A stretch of DNA of 13,594 nucleotides from Frigididesulfovibrio sp031551885 (GCA_031551885.1 JAVBMX010000112.1:1-13594); one strand, 5' to 3'. Shown: positions 1 to 7,548, counted from the first letter of the stretch. Notes: generated by a model not told the origin, from the letters alone. Numbers and translations: made by a program.

Positions 1-37
1 TTAGAACAACGCGGGTGGCACCTCCAAGCCTCCCTGA

Positions 38-113
38 AAGGGGATTGAATCCCCTTGACCCCGAGGGGTGCAGGGGAAATCATTTCCCCTGCCGGGGCTT
101 GGGGCGGAGCCCC
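38..113. repeat. Tandem cluster of four perfect palindromes
   Basis: Four inverted repeats follow one another with almost no gap. They are AAGGGGATT/AATCCCCTT (38-56, one-base centre), ACCCC/GGGGT (58-69), GCAGGGGAAAT/ATTTCCCCTGC (70-92, one-base centre, 11-bp perfect arms) and GGGGCT/AGCCCC (94-113). No T-run follows, so this is not a simple rho-independent terminator. From memory, similar strings are common between genes of Desulfovibrionaceae, which suggests a REP-like intergenic repeat family. Its function is unknown; transcript-end processing or folding is possible. Confidence 0.8.
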
Positions 114-120
114 AATGTAA

Positions 121-187
121 ATTAATAGGGTCTGAGCCTAGAATGGGATTCCGGGGGTCAAAGACTCAAATCCTCTCACCCCGGCCA
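121..187 (+). pseudogene. Degenerate tRNA-Pro-like 3' part
   Basis: From 166 to 183 the sequence TCAAATCCTCTCACCCCG is what I recall as the T-loop, T-stem and acceptor strand of bacterial tRNA-Pro. It is followed by GCCA at 184-187, in the place of discriminator plus CCA. The GGGGTC at 154-159 fits the variable region, and TGGGA at about 144-148 sits where a UGG anticodon loop would be. The T-stem (AAAGA against CCTCT) and the anticodon stem do not pair, and no matching 5' acceptor strand is seen. It is therefore a decayed tRNA or an old integration (att) scar, not a working tRNA. The comparison sequence is from memory. Confidence 0.5.
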
Positions 188-302
188 GAAATTAACGAGA
201 ACCACCCCAAAGGGAATCAACGAAGGTCGCCCCTTTCTCGTTTTGAGGCGGCAAGCTCCAAAGCAGTGGGAATACCGGAAGGAACCAACGATACTTCTGC
301 GT

Positions 303-1568
303 TCAACTTTCCGCCTTCCGGCACAGGGTGTGCTCCAGGAAAAGAACGGCGATGGTCCCCATCACGAAACCGTTGGCCACAACCGGCTTAAGTATTTCAG
401 GGCAGTCCGCCCAGATGTGTGTCGGAGCATACGATACCAGGAGCGCCAGCATCAGAGGAAAGGCCACCGTCACTCCTTCGTAAAACCCGCTTGTGCCGGC
501 CCCGCGCGACAGTATTTCCAGGCCAGAGGCGAACAGCGACACCATCAGGTACAGCAGCAAAGACGCCATGATCACCATCGGCACGCAGAGAAGCGTTCCC
601 ATCACTCCCGGAATGAGGGCGCACAGGATAAGCAGCACCCCGCAGGGGATCATGGTTCGGCGGGCGGCGCATCCCGTAGCCGCGATCACTCCGGTGCTCA
701 GGGCGTAATCCACGGAACCGATGACGCCCAGCAGACCGCAGACCGCGTTGGAAAGCCCCGAATACCAGACGCCCCGCTTCAGCCGTCCTTCCATATCGTC
801 CGCGCGAAGCATCTGCCCACCGGCCTCTATGGAGCCGATTTCATTGGTCAGCAGCGCGATAAAGCAAAAAAAGAAGGCCAACAGGGCGCCCGCGTCAAAC
901 TCCAAAGCGGGGAGAAAAAAACCGCTCCCGGACGCGGACGGAGAAACGTTCCGCACGCCTTCCGGAAGTCCCTGCAAGGCGAAGACAAGGCAACTTCCTC
1001 CGACGAGTCCGAGTATCAGCGTGGTGGACTTCCACAGGCCGGACAACGCTTTGTTCAGGGCAAACAATACCCCCGCCAATACGGACCCGCCGAGGAAGTT
1101 CGCCAGCGGAACGCCGGGACTTTGCAAAAACAGATTCAGGATAATGGGTGAACAGGTCAGTGCGACCAAGATAAGAATCACCGCGACGATACGACCGGTG
1201 AACAGACGTTTGGCCACGCCGAGCAGGCGGCTTTTCCCCAGCGCGGCCATGCACAGGCCGCACAGAATTATCGAAGTATAGGCGGCCGCGGGCGAAGTCG
1301 CGGAGGTCAAGAGCCCCACCAGCAGAACCTCGGCCGGGCCGATCACCAGCGGCAGACGGTGTCCCCGCAATATCTGTATGATAAGCGACACGCCGAACAC
1401 CGCGAACATTTTCTGCAGATACAGCGTCTGGCCCGCCACGTCGGAAAACTGCACCCGAGCGGCGACCACGCCCACGATCACGGCAAAAGGCAGCGAAACA
1501 ACCCACCATTGAATCCCGTAGAGTAAAAGCGCCGGCCAGGGCGGTCTGGCCTCAAGTGAATATCGCAT
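303..1568 (-). CDS. NCS2/NAT family purine-pyrimidine-type permease
   Basis: This is a 421-residue, highly hydrophobic protein with a dozen or more membrane spans, a normal length for nucleobase-cation symporter 2 (NAT/NCS2, SLC23) transporters of uracil, xanthine or uric acid. The PLVIGPAEVLL segment (73-83) fits the TM3 region. TNEIGSIEAGG (241-251) fits the TM8 region with its key acidic residue, here Glu243. The segment at 288-303 (YALSTGVIAATGCAAR) lies where the NAT signature QNxGxxxxTG is expected, but Leu290-Ser291 replace Gln-Asn. The start is supported by GGGAGG (1575-1580) six bases before the ATG. It is transcribed away from the cyclase gene. The substrate cannot be read from the sequence, and the altered signature makes a classical uracil or xanthine specificity uncertain. 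Confidence 0.88.
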   Translation of the reverse strand: MRYSLEARPPWPALLLYGIQWWVVSLPFAVIVGVVAARVQFSDVAGQTLYLQKMFAVFGVSLIIQILRGHRLPLVIGPAEVLLVGLLTSATSPAAAYTSIILCGLCMAALGKSRLLGVAKRLFTGRIVAVILILVALTCSPIILNLFLQSPGVPLANFLGGSVLAGVLFALNKALSGLWKSTTLILGLVGGSCLVFALQGLPEGVRNVSPSASGSGFFLPALEFDAGALLAFFFCFIALLTNEIGSIEAGGQMLRADDMEGRLKRGVWYSGLSNAVCGLLGVIGSVDYALSTGVIAATGCAARRTMIPCGVLLILCALIPGVMGTLLCVPMVIMASLLLYLMVSLFASGLEILSRGAGTSGFYEGVTVAFPLMLALLVSYAPTHIWADCPEILKPVVANGFVMGTIAVLFLEHTLCRKAES

Positions 1569-1876
1569 TGCCCGCCTCCCGGGGGTATTTTGGCCTGATG
1601 CGCCGGCTCCGCATGCGCGCCCGCCTGCTCTTCCCGTTTACGCAACCGCGTTCAGAACATACGAAAGTCGTACCGGCATATCAAGGGTCGGCGCACGCTC
1701 TTTTGCCGGCAAAGCGGCAATGGATATGAGGTTGGTTGGAGTCGGCCGGCGGAGGAAGATCCGGCCGTTCGGAACGTGGCGGAAAAGGAAGAACTTCCCT
1801 CGGCAAATCGGGTCGTGCGATTCCGCAAGGCGAAACACACACTTGCGGCACAACAAAAATTGACGCATCCTCCACC

Positions 1877-1891
1877 AAAATCATTGATTTT
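1877..1891. promoter_or_regulatory. AT-rich 15-bp dyad, possible operator
   Basis: A perfect dyad with seven-base arms (AAAATCA/TGATTTT) and a one-base centre sits in the AT-rich part of the divergent intergenic region. It is about 310 bases from the permease start and 530 from the cyclase start. Symmetry of this size suits a dimeric repressor or activator. Which regulator would bind it is not evident. Confidence 0.3.
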
Positions 1892-2367
1892 ATATAGATT
1901 TTAGTGATAAATAGCCATAGCGCGAGTGCAATTCCACAGGCGGCAAGCCGAGATAGAAATGATGCGGCGATTTTTTGAGGGGCCGGCAATATCTCCGCAG
2001 GGGGAGGCATGAAAGGAACAAATGCGCCGCTTATATCTCCCGTTCGCAGGCGTCGGGCAAGAATCTCATCGCCTCTGTACGGCACATCCGCTTCCTTTGC
2101 ACACTGCAACGCAGATTGCCGAACGGTTCCCGGCAACCAGGCCCCAAGGGGAAGTTTCCTACCCGCAGCAAAAGCATAGACACTCGCGGCGGCTCCAATA
2201 CATCCTCCATTCCGCTTGCCCTCCCCGCCACTCTCTCCAAATCCGTCGCGGCATCGTCGCAAGCATTCCTCACGGCAGACGGGGAAAACAGGGTTGCATG
2301 GCGCGTCTCGACAAAAAGTCTTGCCTGAAAACAATTGGACGGACAACAGATTTACTCTTGCCTGCAA

Positions 2368-2373
2368 TATAAT
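2368..2373 (+). promoter_or_regulatory. Candidate -10 box for the cyclase gene
   Basis: A perfect TATAAT lies 49 bases before the cyclase ATG, at the start of an AT-rich stretch. No good -35 hexamer stands at 16-18 bases upstream (the nearest TTGGAC is too far), so the call is weak. If used, the leader would be about 40 bases. Confidence 0.3.
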
Positions 2374-2422
2374 CTTGTTGTATCGACTACCACGATATTT
2401 TTTATATATATGGGGGAAATCA

Positions 2423-3583
2423 ATGTTCGAAAATATACAAAAATACCTCTCATTTCATAAAAAATATGATTTGGAACTTGCCAGGTTAAATATAAAAAAG
2501 TTCACATTTATTCTTTTCTCACTTATTGTAATCAATACAGCGGCAATCTTTTTGTTTTCAAATTATTTCAGTGTATTTGGGTGGCTTTCGTGGATTCCTT
2601 TTGTCGTGCTTCTTCCAGCCCTTGTCTTCTGCATACGCACGAAGAATTCGCTTGAGCATGCATACGGAGCGTTCAATAAAATTACCGCCTTCACGGCTCT
2701 TTTTGCTCTTTTGTGGGCCGCAGCCGTTGCAGTAAGACATTTGCACTCCGAGAGCCATGTCGTTGCGCTCGTCTCGGCAATCTTTCTTGTATCTTTCGTT
2801 CTATACACAAAACCCCTCATAACAATATGCAACTATACAACAATGTATATATTTTTTATATCATATTGCATATATTCAAATTGCCAACATGAAATAATAA
2901 ATATCCACTCGATCAAAATTTTTCTGTTTGCAGCAATAGCCATGTCAATATCAATATTTTTATACACAACAAAAATGAAAGAATGCATAAATAAAGAAGA
3001 AATCGAACAAAAAAACAGCAACCTTGCCACGCTTAACGAAAAACTCAAAAATCTCAATGAAAAACTCGAACAGCTCGCAGGAACTGATTATCTGACCGGA
3101 CTTTACAACAGAAGACAGTTTGACGTCCTGCTGCACACGGAATGGCACAGCGCGCTTCGTGAGGCGACTCCCTTGAGCATGATTATGCTTGATGTGGATT
3201 TCTTTAAAGAGTTCAACGACCGGTATGGGCACCTCGCCGGCGACGACTGCCTGAAGTCCCTCGGCGCCACCCTCCTGTTCACGCTCTCCCGGCCGCGCGA
3301 TCTCGCGTTCCGATACGGCGGCGAGGAGTTCGCCTGTATTTTGCCTCTCACCGACTCCCAGGGGGCGCTGCATATCTGCGACAACATCAGGCAGGCGATA
3401 CATGATTTGGCGATTCGCCACGAAGGCTCCTCCATCAGCGATCGCGTCACGTTCAGCTATGGAGTCGTCTCGGGCATCCCAAAGCCGGGAGGAACACCCG
3501 AAACCTTCAAGCAGGCCGCCGACAAGTTGCTTTACCAAGCCAAAGCCCAGGGCAGAAACAAGGTGGTGTACGCGACGCTGTAG
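2423..3583 (+). CDS. Membrane-bound GGDEF diguanylate cyclase
   Basis: This 386-residue protein should make c-di-GMP from two GTP at the inner membrane. Six hydrophobic segments (about 27-46, 51-71, 87-104, 112-128, 138-151, 162-181) precede a coiled coil (about 186-218) and a GGDEF domain (221-382). The active-site motif is intact as GGEEF (299-303). The inhibitory-site motif RxxD (RPRD, 290-293) stands the usual five residues before it, so product inhibition is expected. The membrane part is not a named sensor domain that I recognise. ATG at 2423 is chosen because GGGGGA (2412-2417) precedes it; the frame stays open upstream to 2216, but that extension crosses the putative promoter. Base composition changes sharply within the gene, from about 18% GC near 2821-2880 to about 72% at 3241-3300. 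This suggests that a foreign or relaxed sensor half is joined to a native catalytic half. Confidence 0.9.
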   Translation: MFENIQKYLSFHKKYDLELARLNIKKFTFILFSLIVINTAAIFLFSNYFSVFGWLSWIPFVVLLPALVFCIRTKNSLEHAYGAFNKITAFTALFALLWAAAVAVRHLHSESHVVALVSAIFLVSFVLYTKPLITICNYTTMYIFFISYCIYSNCQHEIINIHSIKIFLFAAIAMSISIFLYTTKMKECINKEEIEQKNSNLATLNEKLKNLNEKLEQLAGTDYLTGLYNRRQFDVLLHTEWHSALREATPLSMIMLDVDFFKEFNDRYGHLAGDDCLKSLGATLLFTLSRPRDLAFRYGGEEFACILPLTDSQGALHICDNIRQAIHDLAIRHEGSSISDRVTFSYGVVSGIPKPGGTPETFKQAADKLLYQAKAQGRNKVVYATL

Positions 3584-3746
3584 CCGCCCGCGAAGCCCCC
3601 CTCCTTCCAAAACCCGCTCCTTCACGGTGCGGGGCTGCCCCATCCCGCCGCGCCGGCGAACGCCGCAAGCGGCAACGGGCCTTCCGCATCCTTCTTCGGC
3701 CGGGCGGTCGCTCATCGTGGAACGTGCTAATATCGTTTTTTTCTGG

Positions 3747-3789
3747 CAATACGCCGGGGGATATCGTACAGTCGTATTGTTCTTGTACG
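3747..3789. promoter_or_regulatory. Interlocking inverted repeats upstream of FIST gene
   Basis: Two inverted repeats overlap here: CAATACG (3747-3753) with CGTATTG (3773-3779), and CGTACA (3765-3770) with TGTACG (3784-3789). They end 34 bases before the FIST start codon. Because the arms interleave, the two hairpins could not form together in RNA; as DNA they could be operator half-sites. No T-run follows. Function is unknown. Confidence 0.35.
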
Positions 3790-3823
3790 GCCGGCAGGCC
3801 GGAACCGCGTAGAAGAGGTCCCC

Positions 3824-4981
3824 ATGCTGAAAATGCTCACCGCATTCACCGATGAAATCGACGAAGCCGAACTCGCCGTGAAGGCTGTTTTGGAACAGTT
3901 GGATATTCCGAATGCCCTGTTGCGGCATTCGGTGGGGTTGCTTTTCTGCTACGCGGACTTTGTCGAAACCGGCGTCGCGCAGGCCATTTGCGAGGCGCTG
4001 CCGTTTGATGTCGTCGGGTGCACCACTCTGACCAACGGTGTTCCCGGCGGGGCCGGTATGGCCACACTGAGCCTCGCCGTTCTGACCAGCGACGACGTGC
4101 GATTTTCCGCGACCATGTCCGAGTCGTTGGCCGACCAACCGGAAGAACGCATGCGGGAAGCCTTTGCCCTCGCGCGGCGCGGCCTTCCCGAGAAACCGGC
4201 GCTGGCCTTCGCTTTGGCCCCCCTGCTGATGGAACCCGGCGGGGAAGTCATCTCGGACGCCATTTTCGCGGCGGCCGAAGATACCCCTGTATTCGGCTCA
4301 ACCGCCTGCGATCACACCCTTACGCTGGATAAATCGTATACCCTTCTCAACGGCAGAGTGGAAAAAGCGTCCGCTTCCCTCGTGCTTGTGTACGGCGACG
4401 TCCATCCGCGTTTTTTCCTGAAAGTCATTTCCGAAGAAAAGATCCAAAAACAGAAAGCCATCATCACCGACTCCGAAGGCGGCACCCTGCGCGAGGTAAA
4501 CGGCATGCCGCTCATGCAGTATATGGAAATGCTCGGCGTTTCCAAAAACAACGGCATCGAAAACATCGGGGTTGTGCCGTTTATCGTCAAATACAACGAC
4601 GGCACTCCTCCCGTGGCCCGGGTCATTTATACCATCACCCCCGAAGGCCACGCGCTCTGCGGCGGCAAGATGCCCGTGGGTTCGACCCTGGCCGTGGGCA
4701 GGCTGGATGTCGACGACATCCGTAATACGGCTTGGCGCACCGTGACCGAGGCCATGGGCGGCGAAACGCCGAACGCCCTGCTCATGTTCCCCTGTGTGGC
4801 CAGGAATGTTGTTTTAGGCGTGGACTACCTGACGGAAGTGGATATCGTCAGGCAAACCCTCGGCGACGCGTTCCCGTACCTGCTTGCCTACGCGGGGGGC
4901 GAGCTGTGCCCCGATACGGACGACTCCGGCAGGCTGCTCAACCGCTTTCACAATTTCACCTTTGTCGCCTGCGCTCTCTAG
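3824..4981 (+). CDS. FIST-domain sensory protein (NosP-like)
   Basis: This 385-residue soluble protein has no signal peptide or membrane segment. It reads as a FIST N domain (about 30-205) followed by a FIST C domain (about 210-365). Supporting segments are the early FCYADF region, the VFGSTACDH stretch (156-164) followed by the LLNGRVEKA turn, and the C-terminal GVDYLTEVDIVRQTLGD and HNFTFVACAL parts. FIST proteins are signal-input modules. One subgroup, NosP, is reported to bind haem and nitric oxide and to control a partner histidine kinase encoded beside it. Here a hybrid kinase follows after 21 bases, which strengthens that reading. A haem ligand cannot be assigned; His164 and other histidines are candidates only. 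The start has GAGG at about 3815-3818, and a second in-frame ATG lies nine bases on. Small amino-acid-like ligands are the alternative input for this family. Confidence 0.85.
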   Translation: MLKMLTAFTDEIDEAELAVKAVLEQLDIPNALLRHSVGLLFCYADFVETGVAQAICEALPFDVVGCTTLTNGVPGGAGMATLSLAVLTSDDVRFSATMSESLADQPEERMREAFALARRGLPEKPALAFALAPLLMEPGGEVISDAIFAAAEDTPVFGSTACDHTLTLDKSYTLLNGRVEKASASLVLVYGDVHPRFFLKVISEEKIQKQKAIITDSEGGTLREVNGMPLMQYMEMLGVSKNNGIENIGVVPFIVKYNDGTPPVARVIYTITPEGHALCGGKMPVGSTLAVGRLDVDDIRNTAWRTVTEAMGGETPNALLMFPCVARNVVLGVDYLTEVDIVRQTLGDAFPYLLAYAGGELCPDTDDSGRLLNRFHNFTFVACAL

Positions 4982-5002
4982 CTTTTCCAAGGGCCGCCCA
5001 CC

Positions 5003-7123
5003 ATGCCGGAACAACAAACCAACTCGCCCGAAAGCGAAGAAATTCTCCGCCTGAACCGCGAGAACAAAAAACTCACGCGCCGGCTTGAACAATTGGCCAT
5101 GTTGCTTGAACGCAGCAAACATGTCGCCGCGACACAAACCAATATTGAGGCGACCATCTCGGCCGATCAAAAAAAGCAGGAAAAATTCATGCGCCTGCTT
5201 TTGGACAACAGCCCGGACATCATTCTTCTTTTTGATCGCGACGGTTCTTTCGCCTACTGCACGGACACCTTTCTGAAACGCGCCAACATTCCCAACTTCG
5301 GGCTCGTGAACGGCCGCCACTACATGGAGGTCTTCTCACTGTTCGATAGACAGTGGGCCGAAATATTCGACGCCGCCTTCACCTGGATCATGCACGAAAA
5401 AGCATCCCTCGCTCTTGATGAATCGCTTGATATATTTGAAAAAAAGCTTTGCCATTTTAAGATACACTTTACGCCGATGCTGGATGAAGCGGGGGAACCC
5501 GGCGGCGCAATCGTCCTGTTCCACGACATCACCGATGTCGTGCTGGCCAAGGAACAGGCGGAAAAAGCAAGCCGCGCCAAGTCGGATTTTCTCGCAACCA
5601 TGTCGCATGAAATCCGCACACCGATGAACGCCATCACCGGCATGACAAGCATCGCCAAAAGCACGAGCGACACAGAGAAAAAGAACTACTGCCTAGATAA
5701 AATCGAAGACGCCTCGACCCACCTTTTGGGAGTGGTGAACGACATTCTCGACATGTCGAAAATCGAGGCCGACAAGTTTGAACTCTCATGCAGCGAATTC
5801 AACTTTGAGCAGATGCTGATCAAGGTGGCCGGCGTACAGGCGTTCCGCATCGATGAAAAAAAACAAATATTTACAGTCCACCTGGCCGACGATATCCCGC
5901 CGTTCCTGTATGCCGATGAACAACGCTTCGCCCAGGTGATCACAAATCTGGTTTCCAACGCCGTAAAATTCACGCCGGAAGGCGGGCATATTTCCCTTTC
6001 CGCGAGAAAAGTCTCTGAAAACGACGATCGATGTGAGCTGCTCATCGACGTTACGGACACGGGAATCGGCATTTCGCCGCAGCACCAGGAAAAACTGTTC
6101 CGCTCGTTCGAACAGGCCGACAACGGCATTTCGCGGCGCTTCGGCGGAACCGGCCTGGGGTTGGCCATCACCAAAAAAATCGTCGAGCTGATGGACGGTC
6201 ATGTCGGGGTCGACTCCGACGCCGGCAAAGGGTCGCGGTTCTTTTTTACGGTCAAGGTCAAACGCGGGCAGACCCCGCAACCCGACAGCGTCACCCCGGC
6301 GTTCTCCTTGGGAGGGTTCCGCGTCCTGCTGGTGGATTCGTCCGCCTACGAACGGGAAAGTTTTCTGCACATCGCTGGCGCTCTCGGTTTCGCCTGCGAT
6401 GCAATTGAAGGGGTGGAAGCCGCCCACGCTCTGTTGGACGCCCACTCCTATGACATGACCTTCATCGACTGGAGCCCGTCCGACATGGACGCGATCGAGC
6501 TTGCCGGAAAAATCAAACGTTCCGGCGGCGCGAATACCGTGACGTTCATGGTTTCCGCGACGGAATGGGCTCTGGTGGAAAACGACGCCAAGGCCGCCGG
6601 GGTCGATACCTTCATCCAGAAACCTTTCTTTCCCTCGACCATTGCGCGGTGCCTTGCCGCGAGCCGAGTGTCCGATCCCGCGAAGCAACCGGCCGATACC
6701 GACGGGGCGGATGATTCGAACCGATTCCGGGGCAGCCGCGTTCTTGTCGTGGAGGACGTGGAAATCAACCGCGAGATTGTCCAGGCTCTTTTGGAACCCC
6801 CCGGCATGGAGGTTTTTTGTGCGGAAGACGGGGCCGAGGCCCTGCGCATGTTTACGGCGAATCCGGCAGCCTACGATCTGATCCTGATGGACATTCATAT
6901 GCCGGGCATGGACGGGTATGAGGCGACACAACACATCCGTGCCCTGAACGTTCCGCAGGCCGGAAAAATCCCGATCATCGCCACGACCGCCAACGTCTTT
7001 CGCGAAGACATAGAAAAATGTCTGGCCGCCGGGATGAACAGCCACATCGGAAAGCCCATCAGCAAAGACGAACTGCTCCTCCGGCTCGCCGAGTTTCTGC
7101 CCGGCAGGACCGGCGCCGTCTAA
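5003..7123 (+). CDS. Soluble hybrid histidine kinase, two receivers (NahK-like)
   Basis: A 706-residue cytoplasmic sensor kinase. In order: N-terminal coiled coil (12-60), PAS domain (about 63-183), HisKA with His202 in SHEIRTPMN, HATPase with N-box (315-319), G1 DTGIGI (352-357) and G2 GGTGLGL (381-387), then two receivers. Receiver 1 (about 442-560) keeps Asp489 and a lysine before PF, but the usual acidic pair is Asp445-Ser446, so its phosphorylation is doubtful. Receiver 2 (about 580-700) is complete, with Glu584-Asp585, Asp630 and Lys684. There is no HPt domain or DNA-binding output, so phosphate probably passes to a separate HPt protein or regulator elsewhere. The gene follows the FIST gene by 21 bases, so the two are likely one operon with FIST as the input partner. 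The ribosome site is weak (AGGG near 4990), which fits coupling to the upstream gene. Confidence 0.93.
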   Translation: MPEQQTNSPESEEILRLNRENKKLTRRLEQLAMLLERSKHVAATQTNIEATISADQKKQEKFMRLLLDNSPDIILLFDRDGSFAYCTDTFLKRANIPNFGLVNGRHYMEVFSLFDRQWAEIFDAAFTWIMHEKASLALDESLDIFEKKLCHFKIHFTPMLDEAGEPGGAIVLFHDITDVVLAKEQAEKASRAKSDFLATMSHEIRTPMNAITGMTSIAKSTSDTEKKNYCLDKIEDASTHLLGVVNDILDMSKIEADKFELSCSEFNFEQMLIKVAGVQAFRIDEKKQIFTVHLADDIPPFLYADEQRFAQVITNLVSNAVKFTPEGGHISLSARKVSENDDRCELLIDVTDTGIGISPQHQEKLFRSFEQADNGISRRFGGTGLGLAITKKIVELMDGHVGVDSDAGKGSRFFFTVKVKRGQTPQPDSVTPAFSLGGFRVLLVDSSAYERESFLHIAGALGFACDAIEGVEAAHALLDAHSYDMTFIDWSPSDMDAIELAGKIKRSGGANTVTFMVSATEWALVENDAKAAGVDTFIQKPFFPSTIARCLAASRVSDPAKQPADTDGADDSNRFRGSRVLVVEDVEINREIVQALLEPPGMEVFCAEDGAEALRMFTANPAAYDLILMDIHMPGMDGYEATQHIRALNVPQAGKIPIIATTANVFREDIEKCLAAGMNSHIGKPISKDELLLRLAEFLPGRTGAV

Positions 7124-7430
7124 CCCCCCGCCTTTTTCCAAAACCGCCGCGACCTTCCGCCCGGCGTGCGGCGCCGGCGTGGCGACGCATCACTCCTCCG
7201 TCCCGGACCAGACGCCGCCCTTTCTCGGCCTCTCCCGCGGCACGGATGCTCCTCCCAAAATCACAACTCTTCCACGGCGACACGATTCCGCATCGCGCGC
7301 CCGCGTCCATGCATATCGCTCATCCTTCAGCTCATTGCGTCTTCCCCCGCAGAACAGCACTATGCCCCCGCTTCCCCGATGGGCGACGGTAAGGAGGGGC
7401 ACAGCGGGCTCCCATTGTATCAAAAGGTGA

Positions 7431-7449
7431 CATGACTCAGTGAGCCATG
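7431..7449. promoter_or_regulatory. 19-bp near-palindrome, possible activator site
   Basis: CATGACTCAGTGAGCCATG is symmetric about its central G except for one pair, with CATG ends and CTCA/TGAG core arms. Its centre (7440) is 52 bases, about five helical turns, from the centre of the next dyad (7492). Both would then face the same side of the DNA. It differs in sequence from that dyad, so a second regulator is equally possible. Confidence 0.45.
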
Positions 7450-7471
7450 CCCTTCATCGACGTTACAGTCA

Positions 7472-7512
7472 AAAATGCTGTGTCCTTTTGCTACATTCCG
7501 ACACAACGTTTT
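7472..7512. promoter_or_regulatory. Spaced dyad, candidate enhancer for the sigma54 regulator
   Basis: AAAATGCTGTGTC (7472-7484) and GACACAACGTTTT (7500-7512) are inverted copies matching at 11 of 13 positions, with a 15-base spacer. The inner TGTGTC/GACACA arms are perfect. The centre is about 80 bases upstream of the predicted start of the sigma54 promoter at 7549-7564, a usual position for an enhancer-binding activator. The regulator encoded at 11576-13276 is the natural candidate. Confidence 0.5.
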
Positions 7513-7548
7513 AAAAATAGACAAATAATTTCGCCGGCATATTTTTTT

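Larger units (their letters stand above)
1..302. other. Gene-free segment with palindromes and a tRNA remnant
   Basis: I see no credible protein gene here. The segment holds a cluster of G/C-rich palindromes (38-113), then a stretch resembling the 3' part of a proline tRNA (about 121-187). The remainder, up to the permease stop codon, shows nothing I can name. The first three bases would be a stop codon for a minus-strand frame leaving the window. The upstream codons of that frame lie inside the palindrome cluster, so I do not call a gene. Confidence 0.6.
1569..2422. other. Long intergenic region between divergent genes
   Basis: These 854 bases lie between the divergent permease and cyclase genes, and I see no convincing gene in them. 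Open frames exist on both strands (for example minus 1681-2367), but they overlap each other, match no family I know and have no good ribosome site. Visible structure includes the palindrome TTTGCCGGCAAA (1702-1713), inverted repeat CGGCCGG/CCGGCCG (1743-1767), an AT-rich patch with dyad AAAATCA-T-TGATTTT (1877-1891), and a direct repeat GATTTTA at about 1886-1905. Promoters for both flanking genes must lie here. Confidence 0.6.

Noticed and set aside
9..26. GCGGGTGGCACC at the window start resembles a T-box antiterminator core
   Set aside because: The following bases (TCC) do not continue the usual core, no downstream terminator or aminoacyl-tRNA-related gene follows, and the upstream specifier region lies outside the window.
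303..1509. Long frames opposite or out of phase with the permease
   Set aside because: They are GC-driven shadows; the permease frame has membrane pattern, family motifs and a ribosome site.
1681..2367. 228-residue minus-strand open frame in the divergent intergenic region
   Set aside because: It has no recognisable domain, Cys/Arg-rich composition typical of spurious frames, no clear ribosome site, and competing frames on the other strand.
2216..2422. Upstream extension of the cyclase reading frame
   Set aside because: The extension is basic and low-quality, crosses the candidate -10 box, and a good ribosome site stands before the ATG at 2423.
7166..7435. Short plus-strand frames between the hybrid kinase and the dehydrogenase
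   Set aside because: They overlap in several frames, resemble no family and have no ribosome site; the region is better explained as regulatory.
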